Assembly: GCA_973895155.1 (NCBI GenBank)
Contig: OZ316892.1
Coordinates: forward strand, 27,714,001-27,778,000
DNA from: Marsupella aquatica
Taxonomy: Eukaryota > Marchantiophyta
Direction of reading: 5' to 3'
Length of the DNA stretch: 64,000 nt
Shown: positions 37,356-50,717 of the stretch, one piece after another
Numbering within the stretch: the first letter of the stretch is position 1
Layout of the letters: each line of letters starts with the position of its first letter
Made by a program: the position numbers and the translations under genes
Notes under the pieces: generated by a model
The model's database searches: none
Seen by the model: only the letters and a program-made list of their open reading frames with translations
What the model was told of the DNA's origin: nothing

Positions 37356-37393
37356 GTATATGGTCGGCCCGTGTACACGGGTAGACCATATAC
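37356..37393. other. 38-bp nested inverted repeat
   Basis: A 10-bp stem GTATATGGTC / GACCATATAC encloses the perfect 14-bp palindrome CCCGTGTACACGGG, separated by two unpaired bases on each side. It could extrude as a cruciform or be a symmetrical protein-binding site. No neighbouring gene explains it. Confidence 0.75.
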
Positions 37394-38168
37394 GGCAGGC
37401 AATTTCCTGACATAAAGAAACAAGCAGGCGTCCTTAGCTGCACGATAAGGGTGTTTCTGTGGTTCAACACAGATTTGTCGCCCTTAGCATTTGAGAGCAG
37501 TAGCGCTATAATCACCACCGGCTTCAAATACAGATCCTGAGCAGTCATGCTGTAATGTTTATTGTATATATATCGTATAAAACTTCGGTAATAATTAATG
37601 AGATATGATAGTGTCAAAAAGCGCTGTCATGGCAGCACCCTAAAACCCCGAAACCTGAAAAACCACACAGACTACCTTTTCAAGAATGTAGAATTCGTGA
37701 AGGATGGATTTTCTTTGGTTGCCCACTATAATCTCAGATGACCAACTATCTCAACACGCACTCAAATGCAAAATGATAGCTAATCTCACCCATGGGTCAG
37801 TGTGGTCTATAAATATGATTCGGTATAACATGTTGTGCAGACAATTCATTTGCGGACAAAAGACATTTGCTACCTTTCAGCAGAACCTATTATTAGCTTT
37901 GCATTAAGAAACGTTCAGTTTGCCTTGAAAAATCAACATAAATCCATTCAGAGAACAGTATACAGAAGAGAGAAGCCCACAGAATGGTGGATATACATTT
38001 CAATATAATGCTCGTGAGCTCATTTTGATGCCATCCGTAGTCTTCTTGGAATTCTGTGCGACAAGACGGATACTCACCTCGCACACCAACTTATATATCT
38101 TGGTGAGGACAGATCTGCACTAGCTTATCTACATGCCAACGGAAACCCCACCAGCTGCAGATGGTGGT

Positions 38169-38268
38169 GTGATCTACCTTTCCATTCGTTCCATGTTCAA
38201 GGAGGCGACGTGGGTGATGTGATCTACCTTTTCATTCGTTCCATGTTCAAGGAGGCGACGTGAGTGAT
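38169..38268. repeat. Tandem duplication, 50-bp unit
   Basis: Two nearly identical copies containing GTGATCTACCTTTCCATTCG and CATGTTCAAGGAGGCGACGT. Confidence 0.9.
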
Positions 38269-38953
38269 ACACAGTTCCCTTCACACTTTACCTGACAAAC
38301 AAATGGCATCATTCACTCAACATGATTGACCACATTTGTGCTTACTACCGGGTATTGGAGAATTCTCCGTGACACCAAGATGTAGAGACAAGCTTGTGGT
38401 ACAGATCACCATTTTTGGATCCCTTCGCCTCAATTTTACAAATGCTCCTCTACAGTATTGTATCTTCTGTCCCTTATTCAAATCCAGGAACTTCGTAGAA
38501 CATACTGCGTTTCTGGAGTCAAGCATCTGGGTAGTAAAGCAGAAGGGCAGATCTGTGGGAGGTTTACAGAATGCAAGGCCACGACTAGTTTTGACAGTTG
38601 CATCCATGTTACATCTACGATGAGAGGAAACATCGACAATAATAGACCAGGGAGGTTTCTTCGTCCAATGCTTTAATGAAATGTTGAATGGTTGGGTAAC
38701 AATTTTGAGTATTGGATCTCAAGAACAAGGAGAGGCATACACACATGTTCTGAAATACACTGCTAAAGCTTTTCATGTTTCTCTCCTTACCCGGTGGCCC
38801 AGCAGCCTGGACAAAGCCAGGTGGAAACATGGGTGGCTCTTGTGGATATTGGAGACTGAGCCAAACCGGTCTCAAGCTGGCCCATATTAACATTGCTCGA
38901 GGTATTGGCTGTTTGGATAACGACCGGGGACGATCAGGGTAGCCAGAGCCAGG

Positions 38954-41900
38954 CTACCTCTTGACTCTCTGTTCCGAAGCTCGTACAATGTCTCTCCCCA
39001 TGCGATCAATCGGTGAAGCGGCACTAACTTGCTTCACATAGAAGCAAGTCAGATTCCCAACATCCCTCACACCATGGAGGCCAAGAGCTGACACAGCAAG
39101 ATATACGTGGGAACGAGGACAAAAAGACAGGTCGCCTTGACCAACAACGCGCAGAATCAGCAATTCAGAAGAGTGTGTGAGCAATCACCCGTTGTCTTTC
39201 ACTCCCAATGGGAAGAAATTTGATTAAGATTGGCGATCCATAACAAACTAATTGCAGCAACGAATCGGTTGGATGCGAAATTTCTATTTAGCACAACAGA
39301 CTTGGACCTGATTACAGATTGCCTTGCTCTGCATGGGCATAGAATTGTACACTCTTCATTTGACTACGTAAACCGTGGGGATCAATTCCTCCACTGTATA
39401 TCAACAACTGGGATCTTCAACTTGAGGGCGATTTACATCCTCAAGTCACTCCATCTTTCCCTCGTTTATCTGCTCGAACTGTTTCACTTGACAGGAGACC
39501 TAATTGCACCACAATCATGTACACTAACTCCTACATAACATGGCATTGGTCTCATTGGTACCAAACTCCAAGCTTCACCTGGCTACCATGGTTATCTGAT
39601 TTCTATTTGACAGTCCTAGGAACGATTTCTGTCATCGACGAAGTGACCTACTGAAACAGAATTATGATAATGCTCACGCGTTTGCTATAGCACCACCTAC
39701 AACCTCTACTAGTTTATGGACATATAAACTTTACTATTGTAACACCTCTGACCATCTGCTTCAAATGAATGTAAAACCAAAAAGAAGAAATTTCCCACCA
39801 TCAACTCATGTCCTGCTGTTGATGACGTCAGGAAGCACCTTAGCCAAGATTTCAGCTGTTTCAGGCAAAAATTTACGTGCGAAGAGAAAACAAGGTCTGT
39901 GCTCTCCTTCCCACATGCAAGGTATAGATGTTCTTGTTGCCTGAATCACCGTTCGAACACAAATTAGTCAAGCTCTTTGGCCAATGCATTGGTAATAGAC
40001 AACAACATTTGATCAAACTCCCGTGTTCATTGAGCTATTTACCTTTCTAGAAGAGAAATTAAGACCAGTTGTGCCCTCTTCGCTACTTGCATTTCAGTGT
40101 AACCACCTTGACCGGAACTTTCCCAGTTCCTTTGTTACTCTTCACTCAGTCAATCGATTTAAAGCCCATTTCGCGGAACATTTGTATTTGCTAGTTGCCT
40201 TCCAGTTAGATCGACAAGAGCTTGTAGAGTAGAATTTTTACTCACATGGGCATTACTTGATACGTGGACATGTTCGTCAATACTCTGCAAAGGAGCCACA
40301 ATACAGCCAGCCCAAGTTATTCGCCATCCGACATGTAGCAAAATATGAACACCAGCAAAAATGTTCGAACTAGATAATCATCATCCCAGTTTCACGTATT
40401 ACACTTAAAAGGCTGCAATGCCTGAGACAGATCCAGTTCTCCTTTTAGACTCATATTGACTTACTTAAAAAACCATAAGATTTTTAGCACAGGATATACA
40501 AGCTAACCTGGATTCTTTCTAGGGTCTCCGCAGTTATTTCTTCAGCCGTATAAGCTTTCGGATGCCACCCTCCATCAGACCAATCGACATATGTTATTGT
40601 CCAGTTCGACAAATGAGAGGGATCCATAATCTGATCCAGAAAACAATGGTGAATCTTTGCATTAGTGACTGCGTTTTCATTATTAGTACTGAAGTCTAGC
40701 AAGCACTCCTGTGCATGAACCAGACCTTAACTCCACGAGATTGGCATTCTGTTCCGGCCACACGCCAACATGAGGAGAACGTGTTTGTAGGCTCCTTCAG
40801 ACAATGGAATAAATCTTTGCTAGGCTAAAGTTTTTAGTAAGAATATGAACATTCTAAACATTTATAGAATTTCAAGTTGAGGGTTGTTGACTGTCAATTC
40901 AAATTGCAAAATGATGACCACAAAATCATCTACAAAACCTTCGGCCAACAGCCAAGACCACGGTAATATGGTTGATAGGCTCAGAGACGGAGAGAAACAA
41001 AGCTACAGCGCTCGCCCCATTTGGAGGGCGTTCTCTCAAAAAGTATAGGCACTACAAGAATACCGAATCCCCACAAATTAAAACACCTCAGAAACAAAAT
41101 CGACTTATGGTTGTGATTTGACAGCATACGTGTAGATATGTTTGGACATAATGCTCGTCTGGGTAGCAGTTGCGATTGTCGTTGCCCGGCTGTAAAGTGA
41201 TTCAACATTCACCATACGATCATGTATTAATCATCAAAGGAAAGCTGTGTGCCCTTCAAGCTAGATGTACACGCGACACATACCCCCATTGACAAATTTA
41301 CACACTGCTATATTTAAGATGAAAACAAACTCAGCAGGTGAGAATATGAGGCTCAAACGACGATAGCAGTCTACGTGCTGAGTGGCCACTTTAAAATGAT
41401 TTGACCGTCTCCTAAATCTTACCCTGCAGAATTCCTTAAACTTCCCGTAGTACAGGTGATCAAGCACTAGAAGCACTGCATGCTTTCGCGTCACTGCAAA
41501 CCACTGCATTCCAGGAAAGAGTGATTTAATCAAGGATTTCTGTATCATAAAAGTTGAATCCAACATCGCAAGACAGTTGAAGTTCAGCTGTAGCCCAACC
41601 AAACCACAAAATCAGAGACATAGACCAGCACCATTGATCAATCAAGATCCATTTTCACTAATTGCAAAATGCTGCCATAACCTTTCCTACAGTTTTTGGG
41701 CAGTGAAATTGGAGAGAAGTATCCGACCATCCCCGTTCAAACGACAAAATCAAGACAGCTCCTAGAGAGGAGTTCCTTGTTGTTACATTTTTTCTTCTTT
41801 CCAATGATTTTATATTAAAACACCGAACGGAACACAAGCGATGTACCCCCAAACGGGAGGACCTGCCATCATCAAAACCAGGTGTCCCAAATTTTCTTTA

Positions 41901-44900
41901 CCTGAGCACCTTTCCGCCAGTCTACACGTTGAATTTCTGGCCGCATCCTGTCCAAATACCGTCCTACTCCATGCGGTCCTGGATCATCAAAGCTGCATGC
42001 GGAATTATGTGAGCAAAATTATACAGAGCAGAGAACTGTTTATTCCTTTAGGGCTGGGCTTGATCTATCCAACTGCAGCAGTGATGAGCAATTAAAGGAG
42101 ACTTCCAAAGAAAGAAGAGCATTAAGCCCTCTGCCTTCCCCACAATCTTTAATGTAAGACTTCCCTATCTCAAACGAAAAAGGAATTCCAGGGAAGAATT
42201 CTTCAATGATTAAGCTCCCTTGAGAGGTCCTGTTAACAGCTCGACACATGGCTCTTTAAGGATCTCCCTCACTCCGCTAGCAATTTGTCATAAAAAAACA
42301 GCCCTGAGATATCAACACGTAGCACAAGGGATATCCAGTCCTTTAGAGCCAGGCTTGCCAAATAAACCAAAGAGCAGCAAGTTCTTGTTTGTATCTTACT
42401 TGTCCACAAAGCTGTAGCTGGAATTCATCAGAGACCCGTAGATATAGTTGAAATCATGCAGAGGTATGCATCTGCACCAATTCAGACGTTGTACCAACAC
42501 TCAGATAGTTGACTACACCTTTTACATCTGGGAAAATATATAAGGAATAGCAAAAGACAATCTAGCGAAGATGAAGAGCAAAACAGAAGGTGATGGAACG
42601 CTCCATTGTACCCCCAGAGAGAACTTAAATTAAAGCTGCAAAAGTGACTGAACCTGGACTGTTATGCAACAGGGCCAAATGTCAGAAACTCAACCCTACT
42701 TACGTCTCAGAAAGTAACACAAAAAACTGGTTATCCCGGTCACTGAGTGCTCGTGCCAGTAGCCGCCTCTCGGCATCAATCATTTCTATTCTTCCCCAGT
42801 ACACCTGAAAATGCAATTCGCGTAAAGCGAAGCTGACAAATGTTAATAAAAACAAATAGCAAAGCCTTCTCCCGTAGTTTTATCTCTACTTTCAAATGCG
42901 AACATGAACCAAACGAGCCTCATCGCAAAACCTGCCATGACATTCTTAGAAGAGTTCCAGATCACACCGCTCTGAGCGACAAATGCACATCATCAATGAC
43001 TGCGCTGGTACCAGTCTAATAAATATTCAAGCACCTTGGGACCACCTCATTCTGGTATTCTCTGGAGAACTTTGACACCGACATTGGGACACCCCTGTAA
43101 TAGCGACAGGATTTCTTGTACACCTAGTCTATAAAAACGTCCCATAACGTAATGCCTGAACCATATACTGAATCTCCACCTTCAGGATCTCAGTGATCTG
43201 ATGTGTAAGTGTAGTCAGCAGACTCTCGATGTGGCCCCCACTGTACGCACTCTACTGGGTCACCGAACTCAGTAGAAATCAATGTTAAAAAGATACTATT
43301 GGGCATGTCGGAGGTGATCCATAATGTCCCCTGTATTCAGTTGCAATACACCACTGATTTGCCTAAATGACCAAACCTGATTACGTGATTGGACGAATCC
43401 GGTTCGAGAACATGAATCCTCGGCCCCTACTTGTCTACATACATTGCTTCTCGTAGGAGCCGTAGACTCAAACCAACGAATGGATAGATGTAAAATATAA
43501 TAGATGGTTTTCCGTATGGATGCCACAGGTTAACCTATGTAATTTTACTCTCTTTCAAGAAACCAGCCATTGATTCAGCTTCGTTTAGTCATTCCGCTGC
43601 TAGGAAAATCCATCGTCGTCCATTCACAAAAAAATCTACAAATATCTTGAGACAAACTAGCTCCTCTGAATCCCCTCTCAAATTGCCTCAGGGATCAGTT
43701 CCATCAGAGCTCTGGAATTTCATTTCCTGCTTTCTTAAGAAGCTTGCTAGTCACGAGAGCTGATCAATCCATATCATACACTAGTTGTGAAGGTTGCATA
43801 CCTTGCCACTCGGTATCTCACGCCCAATGAACACCTTACTTTTCCACACGCTCTTCAATGTTTCTTTTTCAGAAGCGTGCACATACACCGTGTACTTGTC
43901 TTCCTGCCCCTGTTGCCAACACCCCGCAGACAAAAAGCTTCTCAGCTGCTAAATGGCACACCATCCAAGCCGTGCAACCCACCACCCTGTTGAAGGTCTG
44001 ACTAACCACAGCAATAACCCACGGCAAATGCTTTCCTTCGCTACCTTAATGCCCATAGGATATACATTCTTCTTGTCTCTCTCTTCCATCCAGAATTCAA
44101 AATTCATACTCCTTTTTGAGAGAGAAGCAGTAATTAAAGCATCGACTACCATGCTGCATTCAGCTATTACAGATTATTATGCTCCCTCTTCGCTGCATAA
44201 CAATTTAGAAAGGACCAAAGAACAATGTAACAATTTACCATTATACTTCAAATTCATTAGAAAGAAACCCAAAAACAGGTCCTCTACACCAACTATTTGG
44301 TATGGACTCTCGGTGTCCCCTTCCTTGACGTGATATCTGGACCTACTTGTGAGTTTTAGATGTTCATGAAGTTTCACAGAAAATATTGGGAAGGACAAAT
44401 TTCTATTAAGATTGCATGTATCGCATAAATTATAATACCTTAACCAGATCCTTTAGCGTCAACACCTATGAAGTGAGGACCGCACTCATTTGTGTCCAGA
44501 CTAATTATATATCCAAAAAATTTACGATAGATGGTGTACAATGCAGCAATCACTTGCAAATGATTTCTCTTCCTTGCCCAAGCACGGAAACCATGGAAAC
44601 TTATTGTCTCTCTGATTCGCCCCAAATTCAGAATTCATTCCCTTCGTCCACCGCGAGACAAGAAGTAGCTCACACAGTGCATTAACTACCATGCAACAAT
44701 GAGCTACGCTAATGCCTTCCCTGCTTGAATACCGTTAACATCAGTACTACTTCTCTCTGTAAGTCTCTCGAATTCCAATCCTACACCCCAAAAAACGAGG
44801 AGTTCCCAGAGAGCAATATCTGCCCTGCGGCAATCAACTACCACCGATGGGTTTCCTTCCCTGGCTTCAACACCAATACCACCAACACTTCTGCCTCTGT

Positions 44901-45544
44901 GAATCAACTTGAATTCAGAGTCCATACCCCCTCCCGAGTTCATCTCCGAAAGAAGCACTTTCGAGAGAGCATCAACCACTATGCGAGAATCAACCTACCA
45001 CAATTGCCCTTCCCTCCCCGAACACATATGACAACAACGCTTCTTGTCTCTCTGGCTCACCTTAGAATTAAACTTCATACGTCTCGTTCACCCCCGATTG
45101 AAAAATTAGTTTCCACAGAGCAACTGCCATGTAGCACAAATTTTCTACAATACATGCTGTGCCACCTGGTGAACTCATTACCTTGAAGAAATCCTCCCAG
45201 ACAAACTCGAGCGGCAATGAACCTGCAGTCAGAAACATGAATGCCACTTTGGGCACCGCACTGCGAGGTCTGGACGGCGCAAGTATGTCGCCCGCAACAG
45301 CAAACGCAGCAATTTCATCATCGGTATACTTCCGCGAAGGTAGAGTGGGAGGTGCAGGAACTGGGCGCTTAAAGCACAACCCTTCCACCAATTCACAGGG
45401 TGTCAGCCGCTTAGGGGTGAAGTAGTAAGCAATGCATGCCCCCAGCACCGACAATGCAATCAAACTCAGCACCCCAAGGACCAAACACAGCTTCTGGTTG
45501 TCCTTGCTTGGCAGCTTTAGCTTCCTGCGACTTGTCAATACCAT
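38954..45544 (-). CDS. GT14 core-2/I-branching-like glycosyltransferase
   Basis: A type II membrane glycosyltransferase of the plant GT14 family. Exons resolved by GT-AG sites with matching phases: 45544-45182, 43909-43802, 42804-42704, 42471-42400, 41992-41902, 41503-41423, 41189-41130, 40630-40508 and 40284-40246. The N-terminus has a basic cytosolic tail and one membrane segment (about residues 18-42, Leu-Cys-Leu-Val-Leu ... Ala-Tyr-Tyr-Phe). Family signatures follow in order: Lys-Val-Ala-Phe-Met-Phe-Leu-Thr, Tyr-Thr-Val-Tyr-Val-His-Ala, Val-Tyr-Trp-Gly-Arg-Ile, Ala-Glu-Arg-Arg-Leu-Leu-Ala, Phe-Val-Leu-Leu-Ser-Glu, Cys-Ile-Pro-Leu, Asp-Pro-Gly-Pro-His-Gly, Gln-Trp-Phe, Cys-Tyr-Pro-Asp-Glu-His-Tyr and Thr-Tyr-Val-Asp-Trp-Ser. 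It probably acts in the Golgi on cell-wall glycans (family inference). The final exon, tentatively ending at 38954, does not match the phase and is uncertain. Confidence 0.88.
44060..45150. repeat. Degenerate repeats in intron 1 of the GT14 gene
   Basis: Four diverged copies of a unit containing CTTGTCTCTCT, an AATTCA-nn-TTCATAC word and, about 70 bp later, GCATCNACTACCATGC. The landmarks are near 44070, 44605, 44890 and 45040. The copy next to exon 1 touches the donor region. Drift is strong, so this is only moderately supported. Confidence 0.5.
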
Positions 45545-48500
45545 CGTGATTGCTCCGCTTGGCCAACGAGTATTACTTCCTTCACTGGTGGGAGGCTCTC
45601 TTTATCGATCATGTAAGCTTATTCTATCACATAGTACTTCGGCAGCTGCACAAAAATCTTCTCTCGCAGCTCATTTCGCAGTGTAGTCCTACAACATCGC
45701 CTGAAATACTATGATGAGGTTCAAGCCAGCCCTCGGGATTGCAAACCACAACAAGATCATCATCTATCCTTCACTCAACTCCCCAGTTCTTGGTCGTTGC
45801 AATCCATGATGTCAGGTACAATCCTGCGTCTGCTTCTGAGGAACTTCCTCCAGACCTCATTCATTACCGACAGTTCACCGCGGGCACACAAAAACGATGG
45901 CTCCCATGAAGCAACACAGGACTTTCCTGGGCACGGAGAATGGTTCCCTTTTAAAAGATTTTACTGGCGATACGGGGATGGTGGTAGTGGAATGGTCCGC
46001 ATCTCCCAAAACTATCTTCAAGGAACAGAGGAATCTGCCACCTGCCCCGAATATGAAGAAATGAAGAATCGTTAATCGAACATCTCAAATACGTCCAGCG
46101 AGCCAGCTACCGCAGTCTAGCTATCCGACTGTTCTTGTACCTCTCTGCGAATCCGTATCGTGTAGCCAGCGGGCAGCAGCTGTTCATAATGAATAGGCTA
46201 TCACATAATCATCCAGAGCATGCTATGCTTCTGATAAAGAAGTTCTTGAATCCAATCTGTTAACATTCGCCGTTCGCTCCCAAATCAAGTCTTTCTCATC
46301 CCCCCAGCTTGATTGACTGGTTTCCCCACGACGAAACTTAAGACCCCTAGTCAACCACCAATCGCTTGTGACAACACCTCCGCGGAAGAAGCCCAAACCT
46401 GAAAAACGAGGAGGAGATGATCAACGAAGGAGGAGGACAGCACAACGAAGGAGGAGGAATGCACACCACTAGGAAGCTTCATACAGATCGACTCAGAAAG
46501 ACGCTTTAGAGGACGCAAAGGTCAACAAATGACTGCACTAGCAGTCGAATTGGACACACTCCAATGGGAACCGTGAATCTCTCGCTCCACTGCCTCTTTT
46601 TCTCTCCGGCTCTGCCGGCAGTAACCCCACTTCCCAACTTGCAAAGGGACGAAATCGCCATTAAGTCCGTTAAAATATCAAAGAAAATTTGAAAAGGGGA
46701 ACAAACCAACACGCACCCAGAGACCAATGAACCTACCAAAGTGCGGCGATGACTCATGCGGCGAGAGTGCTCCTGCCTTCAAGGGGAGTTCGCCTTGACA
46801 CAGAAGAGGCGAGGAGGAGAAACTAAAAGAGACATGCCTCTAGGCGCGCAGCAGATCATAGCCAAACGTAGGCTCTCCCTAGGCGGAAAGACGAAGATGC
46901 ACACTCTCAACTCTAGCTCGACGGACTCTGGCGCTCCATGGGAAAGAAGTTCGAACCCCTGGTCAACATTCATGGAAGTGACTGTCTCCAACGGGACTCA
47001 AAGACTCCTCACCACTCGCAAACTCGACCGTGACAATGGCAAGAGACGGTAATACCCTCACAATCCGACTGGAAAGCTCCACGACATTAGATTGAGCATT
47101 AAACAACTCCAAAAAGCAGTAGACTGAGCTTGTTTCTTGAAAGATCTGTTCCTCCACGAGAAAGTGTTTGGACGTCATTCTCCTTTACCAAACACAAATC
47201 TACCTTCTGAGCTCGGATGAAGCAACCGATTCCGGGAATCACCCAAGCGACAGTTCGAACTCCACTTTACAGACCGTCGGCTGGGAGACGAACTGCCAGA
47301 ATTACTGGCCTGTCTAGCGCGAGAACAACCTTAAAACGCACTGCTGTACTTGGTCACTTTCTTTTTCAAGAATTTATTATTGTGCCCGAGACGAGATGGA
47401 ACAGGCGCTGTGGTCGTTCACGCTCTTGACCCTCCCGTGTTGCGCCCGATTTTGCTACATTGCGGGAATTTATAGTGTATGGCTCTTGCAGAAAAGAGTC
47501 GTCCTTGCCTTTACTTTACTTTACTTTACTTTGACACCAGCAGAGAAATGGCGCGAACAAGTCTGCAGACGTTTACGAAGGACGCGCTCTCTTCCAAAAG
47601 TTGCCATCCGGTGGTGTCATCTCAGGTAGGCAGCACCTGAGCTGAAGGTGCTGTAATGGACGACGCCAGAGCAAGACAGTGCTGCCAATTTTAGTACATG
47701 TCCCTGCCTTCAGTCCGTGCTGAAAAGAACCAGAGGAAGAGAGCCCTCTCACGACTCTCGCCGACAACAGAAAGAAGAAACAGGACGAAAGAAAGGACGA
47801 ACATGAATGGCGCAAACACCACAAGTACGACTGAAAATGAAGGCTGACGAGAATCATACGTCAAGTCCGCCACGGCGAGAGAGCCCGTTGGACATCACCG
47901 GGACTTTTAATCATTGACGGAATCTTTACTCCACCATTACTGATTCGGTTTAAAGAATTCCGAAGTTCTTACCAAGCCAGAAAGAAGCTGAAGATGAAGG
48001 TCTTGCGCGAACAGAGGCCCCATTCCAAGTTCATTGAATCAATTTGTGCACGGCGTGATGCGGACGAGATCTAAAGCGCAGAAACCTCGACATTCAAAAA
48101 ATGCTGAAATCAGCAATTTCTGGCTCTGAATCTTGCGCTCTACAGAGATTTTTAAATTCCTCCAACCACGAACGAAGAAGTGAAATGCATGAACCTGGAC
48201 AATATTAATTAAAGGAAGAAATTCTCAGACCAAAGAACAAGAAGGTTCGCCGCAGAGGAATTGGGCAACCAAGTACAGTACCGTTAATTAAAGTAAGTGG
48301 TCCCCTACTCCCCTGCCATCTTGACGAGTCTTCGGAGCAACAGCGGAAAGCCAGAAAAGAACGGAAGGACGACAGCTTTTACTTGATGATTTCCTGTAGC
48401 GGAAGAGCAATCCATGGCCGTATTTCAAGGAAACTGTGCGAGCCCGGACAAAGCTCGCAACTCTGTCAAGATTTCTCCCATAGCTCCTCCTCAGCAACAA

Positions 48501-48985
48501 AAGAATCCCGAAATGTTGTTTTGCAATGGAGGGAACAGCAGCTGTGTTGTAAACTGTGACAACGGAAACATGGAAACAATGGGTCCAAACTCGAGACAAC
48601 GACGAGGAGAGAGACAAACTGAAGGAATGATGGCAAAAAGGTCGAAGAATGTCGAAGATTTGGCGTTGTCGAATTCGCTAAAAGCCCGATCTTGTCTGTT
48701 AATTTGCGCTTCGAGTATATGGGATTTACAGGACGTGTAACAATAATCAACTAATTAATTAACCAATTCTCTGCCATAAGTCAATGAAGGTCATATAGCT
48801 GTACTTAATTACTTAGTTGTAGAATTAGTTCGTGGACCCCCTAGCTACATTTTTGAGGCCTTGTTTGAGTAAAAAATGATGTATTTGAGATTAGCTTTAG
48901 CTCAAGTTGTATGAGTCTATTATGGTCCAAAATGATCTGGTAACACACTTTATTATGCTGAGACTAGCTCAATACCTGTGCGTTG
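45545..48985. other. Upstream region of the GT14 gene and spacer
   Basis: This stretch must hold the promoter and 5' leader of the GT14 gene (transcribed leftwards), but no core element stands out. A (TTTAC)n tract of about five units lies at 47508-47532. GAAGGAGGAGG words lie near 46425-46460. ORFs on both strands have no recognisable domain. Confidence 0.45.
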
Positions 48986-48989
48986 CACA

Positions 48990-49800
48990 AAAGAAGTCGT
49001 GTCCGCCAAGATGTCATTGAGAAAAATGATGTAGTGTCAGCCAAGAGGTCGTGGAGAAAAAGATGTAGTGTTGCCTAGGAGGTCGTGGAGAGAAAAGATG
49101 TCGAGTTGCCCAAGAGGTTGTGGAGAGAAAAGATGTCGTGTTGCCCAAGAGGTCGTTGAGAGAAACGATGTCATGTCGCCCAAGAGGTCATTGAGAGTAA
49201 AGATGCCATGTCGCCCAAGAGGTCATTGAGAGAAAAGAAGTTGTGTTGGTCAAGAGGTCGTTGAAAGAAAATATGTAATGTCAACCAAGAGGTCGTGGAG
49301 AAAAAAGATGTCTTGTCGCCCAAGAGGTCATTGAGAAAAAAAGATGTCGTGTCGGCCAAGAAAACGTTAAGAAAAAAAGATGTCGTGTTGGCCAAGAGAT
49401 CATTGAACAAAAAAATGTCATGTTGGCCAAGAAGTCGTTGAGAAAAAAGACGTTGTGTCGGCCAAGATGTCGTTGAGAAAAAAATTGTCATGTTGGCGAA
49501 GATGTTGAGAAAAAAATGTCATGTCGGCCAAGACATCGTTCACAAAAAATACCCATGCATTGCACAAAAGATGTTGTTAAGAAATAAGATGTCGTGTTGC
49601 CCAAGATGTTGTTAAGTGAAAGATGTCACAAAGTAAAAAGATGTCTTAAGAAAAAGTAGTTTTGCCAAACATGCCATTGTGTGCAAGATGTTATTAAGAA
49701 AAAGGTGTCATTTTGCCAAAGATATCGTGAAGTAAAAGATGTTAAAAAAAATGGTGTTATTTCACCCAAGCTATCGTTCTGTGAAAGATGTTATGAAATA
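48990..49800. repeat. Minisatellite, about 36-bp unit
   Basis: More than 15 diverged copies of a unit like AAGAGGTCGTTGAGAAAAAA followed by GATGTCGTGTTGGCC. Copies decay toward the right end (49550-49800). The minus-strand ORF at 49171-49491 is produced by the repeat. Confidence 0.9.
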
Positions 49801-50414
49801 AAAAAAATCAAGGAAACTAAGAAGGAGTGAGTCTTTTTCTTTGTTTTGTTTTTTTACCCAAAATGCCTATGCATTTGAATGTCAACCACTATAAATTGGA
49901 GCAACGTTATATTATCGGTTTCAGATTTAGTGTTTTAGGGTTTAGCAAAGATGACCATTCTCTCGATATCCTTTCAATCCCAGTGCGTTGCATAATAGAT
50001 GTTGTTTGGTTAAAGATGTTGTTGAGAAATAGATCCTACGTGGTGCAAAAGATAATCGTTGAATAAAAATAATAATTGTTAAAATACATTATTACACAAA
50101 AACTTTTGTTGAGTGAAAGATATCATTGTGCAAAATAGAAATTGGGGTCCATGCAAGATAACTAAAATTTAACTAATTTCCAAAGAGTTAAATCTCCTTT
50201 TTAAGAGCCAAAGCCAAAATAATATAATGTCAACCTACTCTCTTCCCCTTAGTGCTTGCTCCCTACCAAAACCATTATCTCAAGTGAATCTTTTCACTTT
50301 CATGCCCCATGCCAAATGTACTCTAAATTAATAGACCATAAAATAATATACTTACACTTTAATGCTCCATGCCAAAAAGTATTATAAGCAAGCTACAAAA
50401 TAACTACAGTAGCA
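49801..50414. other. AT-rich spacer
   Basis: No gene was recognised. A last decayed unit of the minisatellite may reach about 50130. Confidence 0.45.
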
Positions 50415-50422
50415 CATGCAAG

Positions 50423-50709
50423 CTCGGGGGGTTAACTAAGTGTATATTTTGGGGTACCACGTGTGATCCTAGCCTAATATAAATAGACCCATTTTATAAA
50501 GAAAATATTCCAAGAATATTCTCTATTTTCAATACTAATAACCTATTTTACTTTATAAAGGGTATATATTAAAGAGTATTCTATAAACATGAGTTTATAA
50601 TACCTTCTTTTGCCTCCTACGCTTTTTAAAAATTTAGTTAAAATCTGCCAAAAATACCTATTTTGGATCGTACGTGGTTCCTAAGATTTTTGATAGTCAA
50701 CCCCTCGAG
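50423..50709. mobile_element. hAT-type MITE, copy 2 (inverted)
   Basis: This is the reverse complement of the element at 9271-9555, 287 bp, with terminal repeats CTCGGGGGGTTAACTA and CTCGAGGGGTTGACTA. It is flanked by the 8-bp direct repeat CATGCAAG (50415-50422 and 50710-50717). The two copies are very similar along their whole length, so the family moved relatively recently. Confidence 0.9.
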
Positions 50710-50717
50710 CATGCAAG

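Larger units (their letters stand above)
36218..38950. other. Spacer with short repeats
   Basis: There is no supported gene; the overlapping ORFs at 37228-37617 and 38317-38893 have no recognisable domain. The last few hundred bases probably include the 3' UTR of the GT14 gene on the minus strand. Confidence 0.45.

Noticed and set aside
49171-49491. Repetitive minus-strand ORF that looks like a repeat protein
   Set aside because: It is the 36-bp minisatellite read in one frame; neighbouring units in the same array are not open.
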